A stretch of 64,000 bases of DNA from Actinoplanes sp. DH11 (GCF_020873875.1 NZ_JAHWGU010000001.1:1-64000); one strand, 5' to 3'; counted from the first letter of the stretch, positions 17,401 through 25,645 are shown. The notes: a model not told the origin generated them from the letters alone. Program-made: numbers and translations.

Positions 17401-17568
17401 CCAGGCCGGATGGGTGAAGTCGCCGGTGCCGAGCAGGCCGATGCCCTTGCGCCGGGCCCACCACGCCAGGTTCGGCAGCGTCAGGTCACGGCTGCAGGCA
17501 CGCGAGTAGCGCGAGTGAATGTGCAGGTCCGCGACATATGTTTCCGCGGTGGCCGCCACGCCCCGCAT
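14440..17568 (-). CDS. Fusion of EndoQ-like PHP endonuclease and UvrD helicase
   Basis: The 1042-residue protein joins two DNA-repair modules. Residues 1 to about 310 form a PHP-type domain very like endonuclease Q: DLHIHSRYS (14-22), GTGDFTHP (47-54), LSVEIS, IPAHIWTPW, SNSDAHSP (about 226-233), then a zinc site with DGHRACG and CPECGRPL. A helix-hairpin-like part and a Pro/Lys linker (about 430-475) follow. The rest is a UvrD/PcrA-type SF1 helicase with AGPGTGKT (510-517), IFVDEYQD, GDPDQAIYSFRGAD, TLHAAKGLEF and VGLTRAQDRL. EndoQ nicks DNA 5' of deaminated bases and abasic sites. The fusion would couple the nick to strand unwinding. The start is uncertain (ATG 17568 or GTG 17616). Confidence 0.92.
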   Translation of the reverse strand: MRGVAATAETYVADLHIHSRYSRACSRDLTLPNLAWWARRKGIGLLGTGDFTHPAWFEHLRESLEPAEPGLFRLADEKPVTKRLPGSLRGTTPARFMLSVEISTIYKRDDRTRKVHHLLYAPDFASVEKINTALARIGNLTADGRPILGLDSRDLLEITLEAGGYLIPAHIWTPWFSALGSKSGFDAIADCYADLADHVTAVETGLSSDPEMNWRVSSLDRYRLVSNSDAHSPAALAREATLFTGTPDYAAVRDGAGLAGTIEFFPEEGKYHADGHRACGVNWEPARTREAGGRCPECGRPLTVGVLSRVEDLADRPAGFHKEQRVEHLIQLHEILGEINGVGPKSKTVEERLNHLVATLGPELDILRKVPVDEIGKAGGEELREAITRLRRGDVRRVPGYDGEYGVITLFEPGELRNRNSAPQVETLFDMFPEPKAAKSRTEPPAKDRKTKPAKEKPAPPPLAPPPSPHEPFEPMLAGMEEVGTGLLDRLDAMQRVAASAPGGPLLIVAGPGTGKTRTLTHRIAYLCAELGVFPERCLAITFTRRAAAELRERLEALLGDVAEDITVGTFHSLGLTVLKENAKAAGLGANWRIADEQEQAQAREQAGVDDAAYRKLLRQQDLVDLDDLISLPVALLRDDPALVERYRRRWQWIFVDEYQDVDELQYELLRLLSPADGNLCAIGDPDQAIYSFRGADVKYFLRFNADFVDARLVRLTRNYRSSAPILAAAVQAIAPSSLVSGRRLDPARLDPEAPLVGRYPARSVADEADFVVRTIDELVGGLSHRSLDSGRVDSRAAVAGTLSFSDIAVLYRTDAQSGPILDALSRAGVPVQKRSHNRLRDRPGVQVIARELRHASGAEGSLATRVKAAAQMLAQRYATPTLDGDQLAPEDVWSAADLLLPLAQRVGDDLPLFLQQLETGAEVDALDPRAEAVNLLTLHAAKGLEFPVVFLVGCEDGLLPLRWPGSAPTDEEVAEERRLFFVGLTRAQDRLYVSHAAKRSRHGSEREQEPTPFLDVIDSGLFERLGEAARSKPKDRQLRLL

Positions 17569-17633
17569 CCTGTCACGGCCGTCGGTCAGGCCACGAGTCG
17601 CCACGCTCAAACACACTTACCGATCTTGATTAG

Positions 17634-19073
17634 TTAAGCCGTACGCAGTTCGATGACGGTGACTTGCGGAGGGGCACCCACCCGGACCGGCGGACCCCAG
17701 TAGCCGGCGCCGTTCGTCACATAGACCGGGACACCGTCCACCCTCCCGAAACCGGACACCACCGGTTGCTCCAGCTTCACCAGCAGGTTGAACGGCACCA
17801 TCTGCCCACCGTGGGTGTGACCGGAGACCTGCAGGTCCACACCGTACGGCGCGGCGTCCTTCGCGGCCACCGGCTGATGAGCCATCAGCACCACCGGCCG
17901 GGCCTGGTCCCGATCACCGAGCGCCCGGCCGAAATCGGCCGAATCGCCGTGCTCCGAGCCGGACACGTCGTTGACGCCGGCCAGATCCAGACCGTCGATC
18001 TCCACCCGCTCGTTGCGCAACGGCCGGATCCCGAGCCGCGCGACCTCGTCGATCCACTCCTCGTACCCGGAGTAGTACTCGTGGTTGCCGGTCACGAAGT
18101 AGGCGCCCCGCCGCGACTCGATGCCGCCCAGCGGCGCGGCGAACCGGCCCAGCTCCGCCACACTGCCGTCAACCAGGTCCCCGACGACACAGACCAGATC
18201 CGCGTTCACCGAGTTGATCACCTTGACGATCCGCTGGGCGTGCTCGACACCGGTCAGCGGGCCGAGATGAATGTCCGAGACGACAGCGAGCCGCGTCCCG
18301 TCCATGCCACGGGGCAGCTTCGGCATCGGCATCTGGAAACGGTCGATCCGCGGGGCGCTGGTCGCAGTCTTCACGCCGTAACCGGTGATGCCCGCAGCGG
18401 TGAGGCCGGCGAAGATGGCCGTGCCGCGTGCCAGGAGCAGGCGGCGGTTCAGGCGCTGCGGGTCTTCCGGCGAAGTCGCTCTTTCGCCCGGTTTCGGTCC
18501 GGCTTGCGCTTGCGGGTCCGCGGCTTGTGGCCGCGCGGCTTGCGCTTCCGGCTTCGCTGCTTGTGGCCGCGTGGCTTGCGCTTGCGGCTCCGCGGCTTGT
18601 GGCCCCGCGGCTTGCGCTTCCGGCTCTGTGGCGGTCGGCGATCCTTGCTCGGTCACGGCTCGCGCTGCTGATCTTGCCGCGCCTCGCGCCTCTTGGTCCC
18701 CTGCGTGCGTCTCGTGGGTCTCGTGCGTCTCGTGCGCCTCGTGCGCTACGGGTCGCGCGGTCGCCGGCTCCGGTGCGCCCGTGCGTGCCGCCCACAGGCG
18801 CATCGCCGCCAGTCTCGGCAGCTCCAACACCGCCAGCACGACGAGCAGGTAGAACATCACCGCGATCCACAGATAGCCCGGCCAGGACAGCCACTGGACG
18901 TAGCCGTTACGGACCCCGATCAGCGTGGCCGGCACCAGCAGACCGAGAACGATCACGATCCCCGTGCCGACGCGGCGCGGCATTCCCGGGCGCAGCGTGT
19001 CGTGCACCAGCCGCTTCCACAGGTAGAAGTGGATCAGCCCGATGACGATCAGAACGACCGCGACGAAGCCCAA
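17634..19073 (-). CDS. Membrane-anchored metallophosphoesterase
   Basis: The 479-residue protein has an N-terminal membrane region of three to four helices and a long low-complexity linker (about 110-200). A twin-arginine-like RRLLLARG helix precedes a C-terminal calcineurin-like phosphoesterase. The metal motifs SDIHLG, GDLVDG, GNHEYY, HQP and GHTHGGQ are all present. Related membrane proteins (YaeI/YkuE type) hydrolyse lipid-linked substrates such as UDP-diacylglucosamine. The TTG start at 19073 follows a GGGGGAGGG site at good spacing. The linker holds HET repeats and about four copies of an 11-residue PQAAxPxAQAxR repeat (33 bp each), an in-frame version of the tandem arrays seen in the neighbouring gaps. 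Confidence 0.88.
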   Translation of the reverse strand: MGFVAVVLIVIGLIHFYLWKRLVHDTLRPGMPRRVGTGIVIVLGLLVPATLIGVRNGYVQWLSWPGYLWIAVMFYLLVVLAVLELPRLAAMRLWAARTGAPEPATARPVAHEAHETHETHETHAGDQEARGAARSAARAVTEQGSPTATEPEAQAAGPQAAEPQAQATRPQAAKPEAQAARPQAADPQAQAGPKPGERATSPEDPQRLNRRLLLARGTAIFAGLTAAGITGYGVKTATSAPRIDRFQMPMPKLPRGMDGTRLAVVSDIHLGPLTGVEHAQRIVKVINSVNADLVCVVGDLVDGSVAELGRFAAPLGGIESRRGAYFVTGNHEYYSGYEEWIDEVARLGIRPLRNERVEIDGLDLAGVNDVSGSEHGDSADFGRALGDRDQARPVVLMAHQPVAAKDAAPYGVDLQVSGHTHGGQMVPFNLLVKLEQPVVSGFGRVDGVPVYVTNGAGYWGPPVRVGAPPQVTVIELRTA

Positions 19074-19188
19074 CTGAGAACCCTCCCCCTGCGGCCGTCC
19101 GTGGCCGTGCCCGCACCAGCTTGCCCGAACCAGTGTCCCCGACCGGAGCCGACCCCTGACCACACTCACCGCACCGCCCGGCGGCGTC

Positions 19189-19400
19189 ACCCGCTCCCGG
19201 CCGGGGGGCGCCCGCTTCCGGCCGGGGGGCGCCTGCTTCCGGCCGGGGGTGCGCCCGCTTCCGGCCGGGGCCGTCGCCTTCGGCCGCTGTTCGCTCGCTT
19301 TCGATCAGGGGTTGCTCGACTTCGGCCGGGGCCGTCGCCCGCTTTTGGCCCGGCGCCGCCCGCTCCTGGCGCCGGGGGTTGCCCGCTCTTGGTCGGGGCC
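19189..19400. repeat. Degenerate tandem array with a GCTTCCGGCCGGGG core
   Basis: Units of about 21 bp (GCCCGCTTCCGGCCGGGGG type) are repeated about four times, then decay into CGGCCGGGGCCGTCGCC variants. The array lies upstream of the metallophosphoesterase start and 150 bases from palindromic element copy B. Confidence 0.7.
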
Positions 19401-19545
19401 GTTCGCCATCGGCCGGGGTCTCGCGGCCGGCGGTCCGGCCGAAGCTCACGGCGGGCGGCTCGCCGGGGTGCGCCTGTGGTTCCAAGCAGCGCGAGCTTCC
19501 TTGCCATCGGCTCAGTTGCGGTCAGTGGATCAGCAACCACGAGGA

Positions 19546-19626
19546 GAAGTGGATCTGCTAGCGATGCGAAATCGCGGTGATAGGCCCATGATCACCGCGA
19601 TTTCGTAGCGCTAGCAGATCCACTTC
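19546..19626. repeat. Palindromic intergenic element, copy B
   Basis: The 81-base element has arms GAAGTGGATCTGCTAGCG and CGCTAGCAGATCCACTTC at its ends and an inner stem ending in CGCGGTGAT / ATCACCGCG around the loop AGGCCCATG. The arms mismatch only at one trinucleotide (ATG against CTA when both are read inward); the same mismatch occurs in the other full copies. The right flank (GACATGGAGGGCGCGTCCGG) resembles the flanks of copies A and D. Confidence 0.85.
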
Positions 19627-19715
19627 GACATGGAGGGCGCGTCCGGGGGCCGAAAAAGGTGGATACGCCGCGCTTGCCGGTACCCGAGCGCCAGGTCGCG
19701 GGGTAGTCCGGGCGT

Positions 19716-19850
19716 AAGCGGCCCGGTGGCCCGGTGGCCTGGCGGTCCGGTGGCCTGGCGGCCTGGTGGCTTGGAGATCTGGCGGCCCGGTGGCCCGCGC
19801 CCCAGGCGCCCGGCGGTCTGGCGGGCCGGTGGCGTAGGTGGGCCGGTGGC
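19716..19850. repeat. Tandem array, 9-bp unit (CGGTGGCCT type)
   Basis: About 12-14 imperfect copies of CGGTGGCCT, CTGGCGGTC or CTGGCGGCC follow one another downstream of palindromic copy B. Confidence 0.75.
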
Positions 19851-19963
19851 CGAAACCCGGCGATGTTGCCGACTTCGAGCGGGATCCGGACTGCGGTGAC
19901 AACAGTTCAGGACGGCCCGGGTTCTGGGCCCTCGGGCCCAGGGTGGTTGAGCAGGCCGCGTGC

Positions 19964-20206
19964 TCAGCCGCCGGCGAAGGGAGGCAGCACGTCGACCGTG
20001 GCGTCTGAAGGCAGCGGGGCGGAACGGTCGTGGCAGGTGAGGCCGTCGACGAGGAAGCTGGCGGCTTTCATCACGAGGGTCAGCTTCTCGCCGTGGCGGG
20101 CTGCCAGCACCTCGATGAGCTCATCCAGGGATGAGGCTGAGGCGGTCTCGGCTGAGGTGCCGCCGGCGGCCGCTCGGGCGCCGGCGAAGTAGCGCACGGT
20201 CAGCAC
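19964..20206 (-). CDS. moaD: Molybdopterin synthase small subunit MoaD
   Basis: The 80-residue ubiquitin-like protein begins MLTVRYFAGARAAAG and ends in the obligatory PPFAGG tail whose last glycine is thiocarboxylated. It donates sulfur to MoaE (8913-9347) to form molybdopterin. The GTG start lies three bases after the moaA stop on the same strand, so moaA-moaD is a two-gene operon. Length and ends are typical. Confidence 0.93.
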   Translation of the reverse strand: MLTVRYFAGARAAAGGTSAETASASSLDELIEVLAARHGEKLTLVMKAASFLVDGLTCHDRSAPLPSDATVDVLPPFAGG

Positions 20207-20209
20207 GGT

Positions 20210-21217
20210 TCAGCCTCCGATTGCGGACATCGGGCGGGCGGGCTGGAGGAACGTGGGGTCGTCGATGCCGTGGCCGGCTCGTTTGCCCCACATGGCGGCC
20301 CGCCAGGCGTCGGCGATGCGTTCGTCGGTGGCGCCGGTGCGCAGGTGTTTGCGCAGGTCGCTCTCGTCGGTGGCGAAGAGGCAGTTGCGCACCTGGCCGT
20401 CGGCGGTCAGGCGGGTGCGGTCGCAGTCGCCGCAGAACGGCCGGGTCACGCTCGCGATCACGCCGACCCGGGCGGGTTCGCCGGCCGCGTCGAGATGGCC
20501 GGGTACGAGCCAGGTCTCGGCCGGCGCTGTTCCACGTGAAACATCGTCGGGACGCAGATCGAAGGGTGCCAGGGCGGCCAGGATCTCCTCGGCCGTGACC
20601 ATGGCGTGCCGGTCCCACTGGTGCTGGGCGTCGAGCGGCATCTGTTCGATGAAGCGCAGCTGGTAGCCGTGGTCGAGGGCGAAGCGCAGCAGCTCGGCCG
20701 CCTCGTCGTCGTTCACCCCTCGCATCAGCACCGTATTGATCTTCACGGGCGTCAGGCCGGCGTCCACCGCGGCGCGCAGACCGGCCAGCACGTCGGCGTG
20801 CCGGTCGCGGCGGGTGAGCGTGTGGAAGCGGGCCGGGTCGAGGGTGTCGAGGGAGACGTTCACCCGATCGAGGCCTGCTTCTTTCAGGCCCGCGGCGATC
20901 CGGTCCAGCCCGATGCCGTTCGTGGTGACCGACAGCTTGGGCTTGGGATTCAGTCGCGCGGCGGCCGCGACGATGCCGACCAGGCCGCGGCGGATCAGCG
21001 GTTCGCCGCCGGTGAACCGGACCTCGGTGACACCGAGCTGCTCGACCGCGATCCGCACCAGGCGGCTCACCTCGTCGTCGGTGAGCTGGTCGGGCTGGGG
21101 CATCCACGCGAGACCCTCCGCGGGCATGCAGTAGGTGCACCGCAGATTGCACCGATCGGTGAGCGAGACGCGCAGGTCGGTCGCGATGCGGCCGAACCGG
21201 TCGGCGAGCACGGTCAC
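20210..21217 (-). CDS. moaA: GTP 3',8-cyclase MoaA (radical SAM)
   Basis: MoaA converts GTP to 3',8-cyclo-7,8-dihydro-GTP, the substrate of MoaC. The radical-SAM motif CNLRCTYC near the N-terminus, the second cluster cysteines in RPFCGDCDRTRLTADGQVRNC, the SAM-binding EVRFTGGEPLIR and a C-terminal GG pair mark a complete enzyme of about 335 residues. The open frame runs to an ATG at 21304. The GTG at 21217 (GGGTGG upstream, protein beginning MTVLADRFGRIATDLR) fits the family length best, and GTG 21226 is also possible. moaD follows directly. Confidence 0.95.
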   Translation of the reverse strand: MTVLADRFGRIATDLRVSLTDRCNLRCTYCMPAEGLAWMPQPDQLTDDEVSRLVRIAVEQLGVTEVRFTGGEPLIRRGLVGIVAAAARLNPKPKLSVTTNGIGLDRIAAGLKEAGLDRVNVSLDTLDPARFHTLTRRDRHADVLAGLRAAVDAGLTPVKINTVLMRGVNDDEAAELLRFALDHGYQLRFIEQMPLDAQHQWDRHAMVTAEEILAALAPFDLRPDDVSRGTAPAETWLVPGHLDAAGEPARVGVIASVTRPFCGDCDRTRLTADGQVRNCLFATDESDLRKHLRTGATDERIADAWRAAMWGKRAGHGIDDPTFLQPARPMSAIGG

Positions 21218-21393
21218 GGACGCCACCCGGTGGTGACGGCTGATCTCACGAAGAGGCTCACGGATCGAATCTAGCCGCTCCGCACCCGGATCGCCGTTAC
21301 GCATATCGCTCTATGGACTCCCACGTCGAACCGGACGGAGGAGGAAGAAGCAGCAGCGACGGCACGAAAGCGACGGCACAAAAGCCGCGGCCA

Positions 21394-22272
21394 TCAGGTA
21401 CGCAGGACCGCGTCCGCAGCCGACCGAACCGCCACCCGGTACCCGGACCCGAACGCCGCCGTGTGCACGAGCAGCAGATGCAACTGGTGCAGCGGAACCC
21501 GCTCCCGCCATCCGTCGGCGAGCGGCCACTCCTCCCGGTACGCCCCGAGGACGGTGTCAAGATGCGGCACCCCGCCGAACAGGGCCAGCGTCGCGAGGTC
21601 CGTCTCCCGGTGACCGCCGTGCGCCGCCGGGTCGACGAGCCAGGCCCGGCCGTCGGCGCCCCAGAGCAGGTTCCCCGGCCACAGGTCACCGTGGATCCGG
21701 GCGGGTGGTTCGCTTTCCCCGTACCCCTCGATGCTCTTGATGATTTCCTCGACGGCCGCGATGTCGTCCGCGTGCAGAGATCCGCGATCAGCGGAAAGCC
21801 GCAGGTAGGGCAGCAGCCGGCGGGTCCCGAACCAGGTGCCCCAGGAATCCGTGTCGGGCGTGTTGTCGAGCGGGAGCGGCCCGATCCAGCCCGGCCAGGG
21901 TGCGCCGAACGCGTCGGCCCCGGCCCGGTGTGTCAGCGCCAGGGACCGGCCGAAGGCAGCGGCCGCCGGTCGGGAAGGCGTTCCCGGCGACACCCATTCC
22001 AGGGCCAGCAGGTCGGGCAGGGCCGCGATCACCTCGGGCACCGGTACGGCGCCGGCCGCCCGCAGCCACGCCAGACCGGCAGCCTCCGCCGCGAACATCC
22101 CGTCCGGCGCCGGGTCCGACGGCCACGACTTGGCGAACAGCGACGTCCCGTCGTCGAGGGTCAGCCGCCGTGCTGTGCACACCCCGCCGCTGACCGGGGT
22201 CTCCCGGATCCGCTGGTGGGTGAGAAATGTCGGGAGGTGCTGGGGATGCGCGCGCAGGTACGCCAGGTCCAC
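21394..22272 (-). CDS. Fructosamine/ketosamine-3-kinase family protein
   Basis: The 292-residue protein matches the fructosamine kinase family, which phosphorylates protein-bound sugar adducts so that they fall off (deglycation). The kinase-fold parts are visible: GGVCTARRLTLDDG, FAKSWPSD (ATP-binding lysine), FAAEAAGLAWLR, the catalytic HGDLWPGNLLWG (about 215-226) and VDPAAHGGHRETDLA (metal site). GTG 22272 is preferred; ATG 22308 is possible. The gene is divergent from a GNAT acetyltransferase with only 56 bp between the starts, so both promoters must share this space. Confidence 0.88.
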   Translation of the reverse strand: MDLAYLRAHPQHLPTFLTHQRIRETPVSGGVCTARRLTLDDGTSLFAKSWPSDPAPDGMFAAEAAGLAWLRAAGAVPVPEVIAALPDLLALEWVSPGTPSRPAAAAFGRSLALTHRAGADAFGAPWPGWIGPLPLDNTPDTDSWGTWFGTRRLLPYLRLSADRGSLHADDIAAVEEIIKSIEGYGESEPPARIHGDLWPGNLLWGADGRAWLVDPAAHGGHRETDLATLALFGGVPHLDTVLGAYREEWPLADGWRERVPLHQLHLLLVHTAAFGSGYRVAVRSAADAVLRT

Positions 22273-22328
22273 TCGCTTATCTTGCGCTTCGCGTGACGTA
22301 CATCCCAATTCGCAGGCATGATGGCGAC

Positions 22329-22832
22329 ATGACGCCTGTCGCTGTGCGTTCCTACCGCCCGAGCGATCACTCCGCGGGCCGGAAGTTGTGGGCCGAGCTC
22401 ACCCGGCAGCACAACGAGATGTACGGCGAGCACACCGACGACGGCGGCGCCGGCTTCGAGGAGTACCTGACCAGACTCGATCTTTCCGGGCTCTGGGTGG
22501 CGGACCATGCCGACGACGGGGTCATCGGCATGGTGGGGTTGATCATGCGGGGCCGGGCCGGCGAGGTCGATCCGGTGGTCGTCACGGTCACCCACCGCCA
22601 CAAGGGTGTCGGCCGCAACCTGCTGCACCACGTCGCCGCCGAGGCCAAGAACCGGAACATGACGTCGCTGACCATCTCGCCCGAGTCACGCAATGTGGAC
22701 GCGATCCGCAGCCTGCACGCGGCCGGGTACGACGTGGTCTCCTCGATCGAGCTGACCATGGACCTGGACCGGCACAGCCACGCCTGGCACGAGGAAGGCC
22801 TCCAGCTTCACGAGTTGCCCTTCAAAAGCTGA
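22329..22832 (+). CDS. GNAT-family N-acetyltransferase
   Basis: The 167-residue protein has the GNAT fold: an N-terminal strand-helix (VAVRSYRPSDHSAGRKLWAEL), the acetyl-CoA loop HRHKGVGRNLLHHV (about 97-110, pattern Q/RxxGxG/A) and a C-terminal block with SRNVDAIRSLHAAGYDVVSSIELTMDL. The substrate cannot be read from the sequence. Divergence from a deglycating kinase might hint at modified amino compounds, but this is speculative. ATG 22329 fits the domain start. Confidence 0.82.
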   Translation: MTPVAVRSYRPSDHSAGRKLWAELTRQHNEMYGEHTDDGGAGFEEYLTRLDLSGLWVADHADDGVIGMVGLIMRGRAGEVDPVVVTVTHRHKGVGRNLLHHVAAEAKNRNMTSLTISPESRNVDAIRSLHAAGYDVVSSIELTMDLDRHSHAWHEEGLQLHELPFKS

Positions 22833-22867
22833 AGGCGCAGCTCACGGGCCATCGCCGGGAACGTGGC

Positions 22868-22896
22868 CTGTGGACGGACCGGCGTGTCGTCCACAG
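22868..22896. terminator. Inverted repeat CTGTGGACG / CGTCCACAG after the GNAT gene
   Basis: A perfect 9-bp stem (22868-22876 and 22888-22896) with an 11-base loop lies between the GNAT stop and the DUF4192 start. It could be a terminator or an operator of the downstream gene. Each arm also resembles a DnaA box (TGTGGACGG). Confidence 0.45.
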
Positions 22897-22946
22897 CCCG
22901 CAATTCGGCATCCGGGCGCGTCCGGCCGGCGGCGACGCTGCCTCGT

Positions 22947-23969
22947 ATGACAGCCGACTGCCCGCTCATCGTCCGTACCCCCTCCGATCTGATCGCCGTC
23001 CTGCCGTTCGTGCTGGGTTATCACCCGGTGGACTGTGTCGCCGTGCTCGGACTCACCGGCCCCGACGTCGATTTCGGCGCCTGTTACGACCTGCCGGAAC
23101 CGGGTGGCGACCCGGCGGAGGCCCGCGACGCGGCGCAGGCGACAGCGGCGACGATCGCGCGACAGGGCTCGTCGTCGCTGGTGGTGGTCGGCTTCGGGGC
23201 GCCGGCCCGGGTCACTCCCGCGGTGTTGCGCCTGGTGGAGGCGTTGCGGACAGCAGGGGTACGGGTGAACGACGCGCTCCGGGTCACCGACGGGCGCTGG
23301 TGGTCGTTCCTGTGCGACGACACCCGTTGCTGCCCGGACGACGGCACGCCGTGCCTGCCCGCGGACAGCGTGATCGCCGCCGAGGCCACGTTCCGCGGTC
23401 AGGTGGCGCTGCCCGACCGGCGTGCCCTCGTCGCGCAGGTGGCACCGGTGGAGGGCGACGCGCGGATCGCCATGGGCGAGGCGACCGAACGGGCCCGGAA
23501 ACGGTTCGCCGCCCTGGTCGCCGAGGACATGGGCGCGAAGCGGTACGCGCGACGCGTCAACCGCGCCGGGCAGCTCGCCGTCCGGCAGGCCGAGACCCGG
23601 TACCGCACGGACCGGGCCCTCGACGACGACGAGACCGCCTGGCTCGGTGTGCTGCTGGTGGACCGTTCGGTGGAGGACTACGCCCTGGACCGGGTGGGTC
23701 CGCAGGAGTGGCGGATCGCGTTGTGGACGGACGTGCTGCGGCGGATGGAGCGCCTCTACGTGCCGGCGCCCGCGTGCCTGCTCGGCTTCACCGCCTGGCG
23801 GGCCGGTCGTGGCGCACTGGCCCGGGTGGCGGTGGACCGGGCGTTGGCAGCCGATCCCCGGCATCACCTGGCCGGGCTGTTGCACCAGGTGCTGGGGTTC
23901 GGCCTGGCGCCGGCCCTGGTCGGGCAGCTCAGGTCCGGCCGGGCCCGCCGCGATCGGCGGACCCGGTGA
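22947..23969 (+). CDS. DUF4192-family protein
   Basis: The 340-residue product matches the actinobacterial DUF4192 family from its first residues (IVRTPSDLIAVLPFVLGYHPVDCVAVLGL) through the central WWSFLCDDTRCCPDDGTP motif and on to the C-terminal LLGFTAWRAGRGALARVAVDRAL block, where workload-style phrases recur in the family. The conserved cysteines in the DDTRCC motif may bind metal or be catalytic. No biochemical function is known. ATG 22947 is at the family start. It is followed by the convergent phoD gene. Confidence 0.85.
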   Translation: MTADCPLIVRTPSDLIAVLPFVLGYHPVDCVAVLGLTGPDVDFGACYDLPEPGGDPAEARDAAQATAATIARQGSSSLVVVGFGAPARVTPAVLRLVEALRTAGVRVNDALRVTDGRWWSFLCDDTRCCPDDGTPCLPADSVIAAEATFRGQVALPDRRALVAQVAPVEGDARIAMGEATERARKRFAALVAEDMGAKRYARRVNRAGQLAVRQAETRYRTDRALDDDETAWLGVLLVDRSVEDYALDRVGPQEWRIALWTDVLRRMERLYVPAPACLLGFTAWRAGRGALARVAVDRALAADPRHHLAGLLHQVLGFGLAPALVGQLRSGRARRDRRTR

Positions 23970-24001
23970 ACCCGGGTGTCAGGGCCCGGTGGGTCCGGGT
24001 G

Positions 24002-25645
24002 TCAGGGCCGGCTCGTCTCCTGCTCGACGGTCGCCCGGCCGAGGTCCCCACCGGACCGCAGCGACGCACCAGGTGTCGGGTTGTCGGCGACCTGGTTCAA
24101 GCCGGGCACCCGGTCCTCGATGACGAAGCTGGCACGGGTGGTCGCCGGCGCACCCGGCGTGGTCACGTAGGGCACGGTCACGAAGTCGGCGGTGAGCGCG
24201 TCACCGGTGATCCGGGTCCGGACGTAACCCCGCTGGTTGTTGTAGAAGCGCAGGTGCGGGTTCCACGCCGCCCACGGGTGGTTGCCGCTGGGCACGTCGG
24301 CGCCGTTCCCGCCCGAGGTGATCGAGGAGCAGACCAGTTCGGTGCCGACCGTCTTCGCGGCCGGGTCGTCGTAGTCGAGTTTCAGGTCGGCGGCCCAGTG
24401 CGCGTGCACGTCACCGGTGAGCACCACCGGGTTGCGCACGCCCGCCTCGATCCAGCCACGGGTGATCCGGTCCCGGGACGCCTGATATCCGTCCCAGGAG
24501 TCCATGCTGAGCACCTTCTGCGGGCCGGAGTTGTTGTCCCGCTGGCCGAAGAAGACCTGCTGGCCGAGGACGTCCCAGCGGGCGGTGGAGCGCCGGAACC
24601 CGTCGAGCAGCCACTTCTCCTGCTCGGGGCCGGTGATGCTGCGGGCCGGGTCGTACGCGGCCGGGCAGTCCTTGTACCCGTCACCGCAGCCCTGGTCGTC
24701 GCGGTACTGCCGGGTGTCGAGCAGGTGGAACGTGGCGAGCCGGCCCCAGTGCAGCCGCCGGTACAGCTGCATGTCGATGCCCCGCGGGATCGAGGTGCGG
24801 CGCAGCGGCATGTTCTCGTAGTAGGCCCGGAAGGCGGCCGCCCGCCGGTCCAGGAAACCGGGGTCGGGCTGTTCGGGCGCCTCGTCGGCCCAGTTGTTCT
24901 CGACCTCGTGGTCGTCCCACACCACCGCCCAGGGCGCGGCGGCGTGTGCGGCCTGCAGGTCGGGATCGGTCTTGTACTGGGCGTGCCGCTGCCGGTAGTT
25001 CGCCAGCGTGACGGTCTCCGGTCCCTGGTGGTCGCGCGGATTGCCACCGGGGATGTTGTAGGTGTCGGGCGCGTACTCGTACTGGTAGTCGCCGAGGTGC
25101 AGGATCAGTTCCGGCTCGTCCTCGGCCAGCCTGCGGTAGGCGGTGAAGTAGCCGTGCTCGTACTGGGAGCAGGAGACGAACGACATGGCGAGGCTGGCGA
25201 CCCGGGCCGAGCGGGCCGGCGCGGTGCGGGTCCGCCCGACCGGGGAGGTGTACCGCTCGGCGTGGAAGCGGTAGAAGAACTCCCGGCCCGGCGACAGTCC
25301 GTCGAGTTCGATGTGGACGCTGTGCCCCCGGTCCGGCCGGGCCACGGCGACACCGCGCCGGACCACCTTGCGGAACCGTTCGTCGGCAGCGAGCTCCCAG
25401 GTCACCACGACGTTGCGGGACGGCATGCCACCCAGGCCGTCCGCGGCGAGCGGTTCCGGGGCGAGCCGGGTCCAGAGCACGAAACCGTCGGGGTCCGGGT
25501 CGCCGGAGGCCACGCCCAGGGTGAACGGGTCGGAGCGCAGCGGCCCGCGGTACGGCGTGGCGTTCGCGGCCAGCGGCCAGATCGTTGTCGCACCGGCGGC
25601 GGAGGCCGCGGAGGTCAGCAGCAGGGTTCGACGCGAGACAGGCAT
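24002..25645 (-). CDS. phoD: Tat-exported alkaline phosphatase/phosphodiesterase PhoD
   Basis: The 547-residue protein starts with a twin-arginine signal (SRRTLLLTS, then a hydrophobic stretch to about residue 28), so it is exported folded. The mature part is a PhoD enzyme with an N-terminal fibronectin-like domain (SDPFTLGVASGDPDPDGFVLWTRL region) and a catalytic domain with FVSCSQYEHGYFTAYR, HLGDYQYEY, WDDHEVENNW, GQRDNNSG and LTGDVHAHWA. PhoD releases phosphate from phosphodiesters and teichoic acids and uses calcium and iron. Its stop region is partly duplicated downstream (CCGGGTGTCAGGGCC twice near 23974-24012). Phosphate control is likely but no PHO box was identified. Confidence 0.93.
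   Translation of the reverse strand: MPVSRRTLLLTSAASAAGATTIWPLAANATPYRGPLRSDPFTLGVASGDPDPDGFVLWTRLAPEPLAADGLGGMPSRNVVVTWELAADERFRKVVRRGVAVARPDRGHSVHIELDGLSPGREFFYRFHAERYTSPVGRTRTAPARSARVASLAMSFVSCSQYEHGYFTAYRRLAEDEPELILHLGDYQYEYAPDTYNIPGGNPRDHQGPETVTLANYRQRHAQYKTDPDLQAAHAAAPWAVVWDDHEVENNWADEAPEQPDPGFLDRRAAAFRAYYENMPLRRTSIPRGIDMQLYRRLHWGRLATFHLLDTRQYRDDQGCGDGYKDCPAAYDPARSITGPEQEKWLLDGFRRSTARWDVLGQQVFFGQRDNNSGPQKVLSMDSWDGYQASRDRITRGWIEAGVRNPVVLTGDVHAHWAADLKLDYDDPAAKTVGTELVCSSITSGGNGADVPSGNHPWAAWNPHLRFYNNQRGYVRTRITGDALTADFVTVPYVTTPGAPATTRASFVIEDRVPGLNQVADNPTPGASLRSGGDLGRATVEQETSRP

Larger units (their letters stand above)
19074..19963. other. 890-bp gene-free region rich in repeats
   Basis: No gene is supported. 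In order the region holds the metallophosphoesterase promoter area, a CCGGCCGGGG-type array (19189-19400), palindromic element copy B (19546-19626), and a 9-bp array (19716-19850). The open frames are repeat read-through. Confidence 0.6.
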
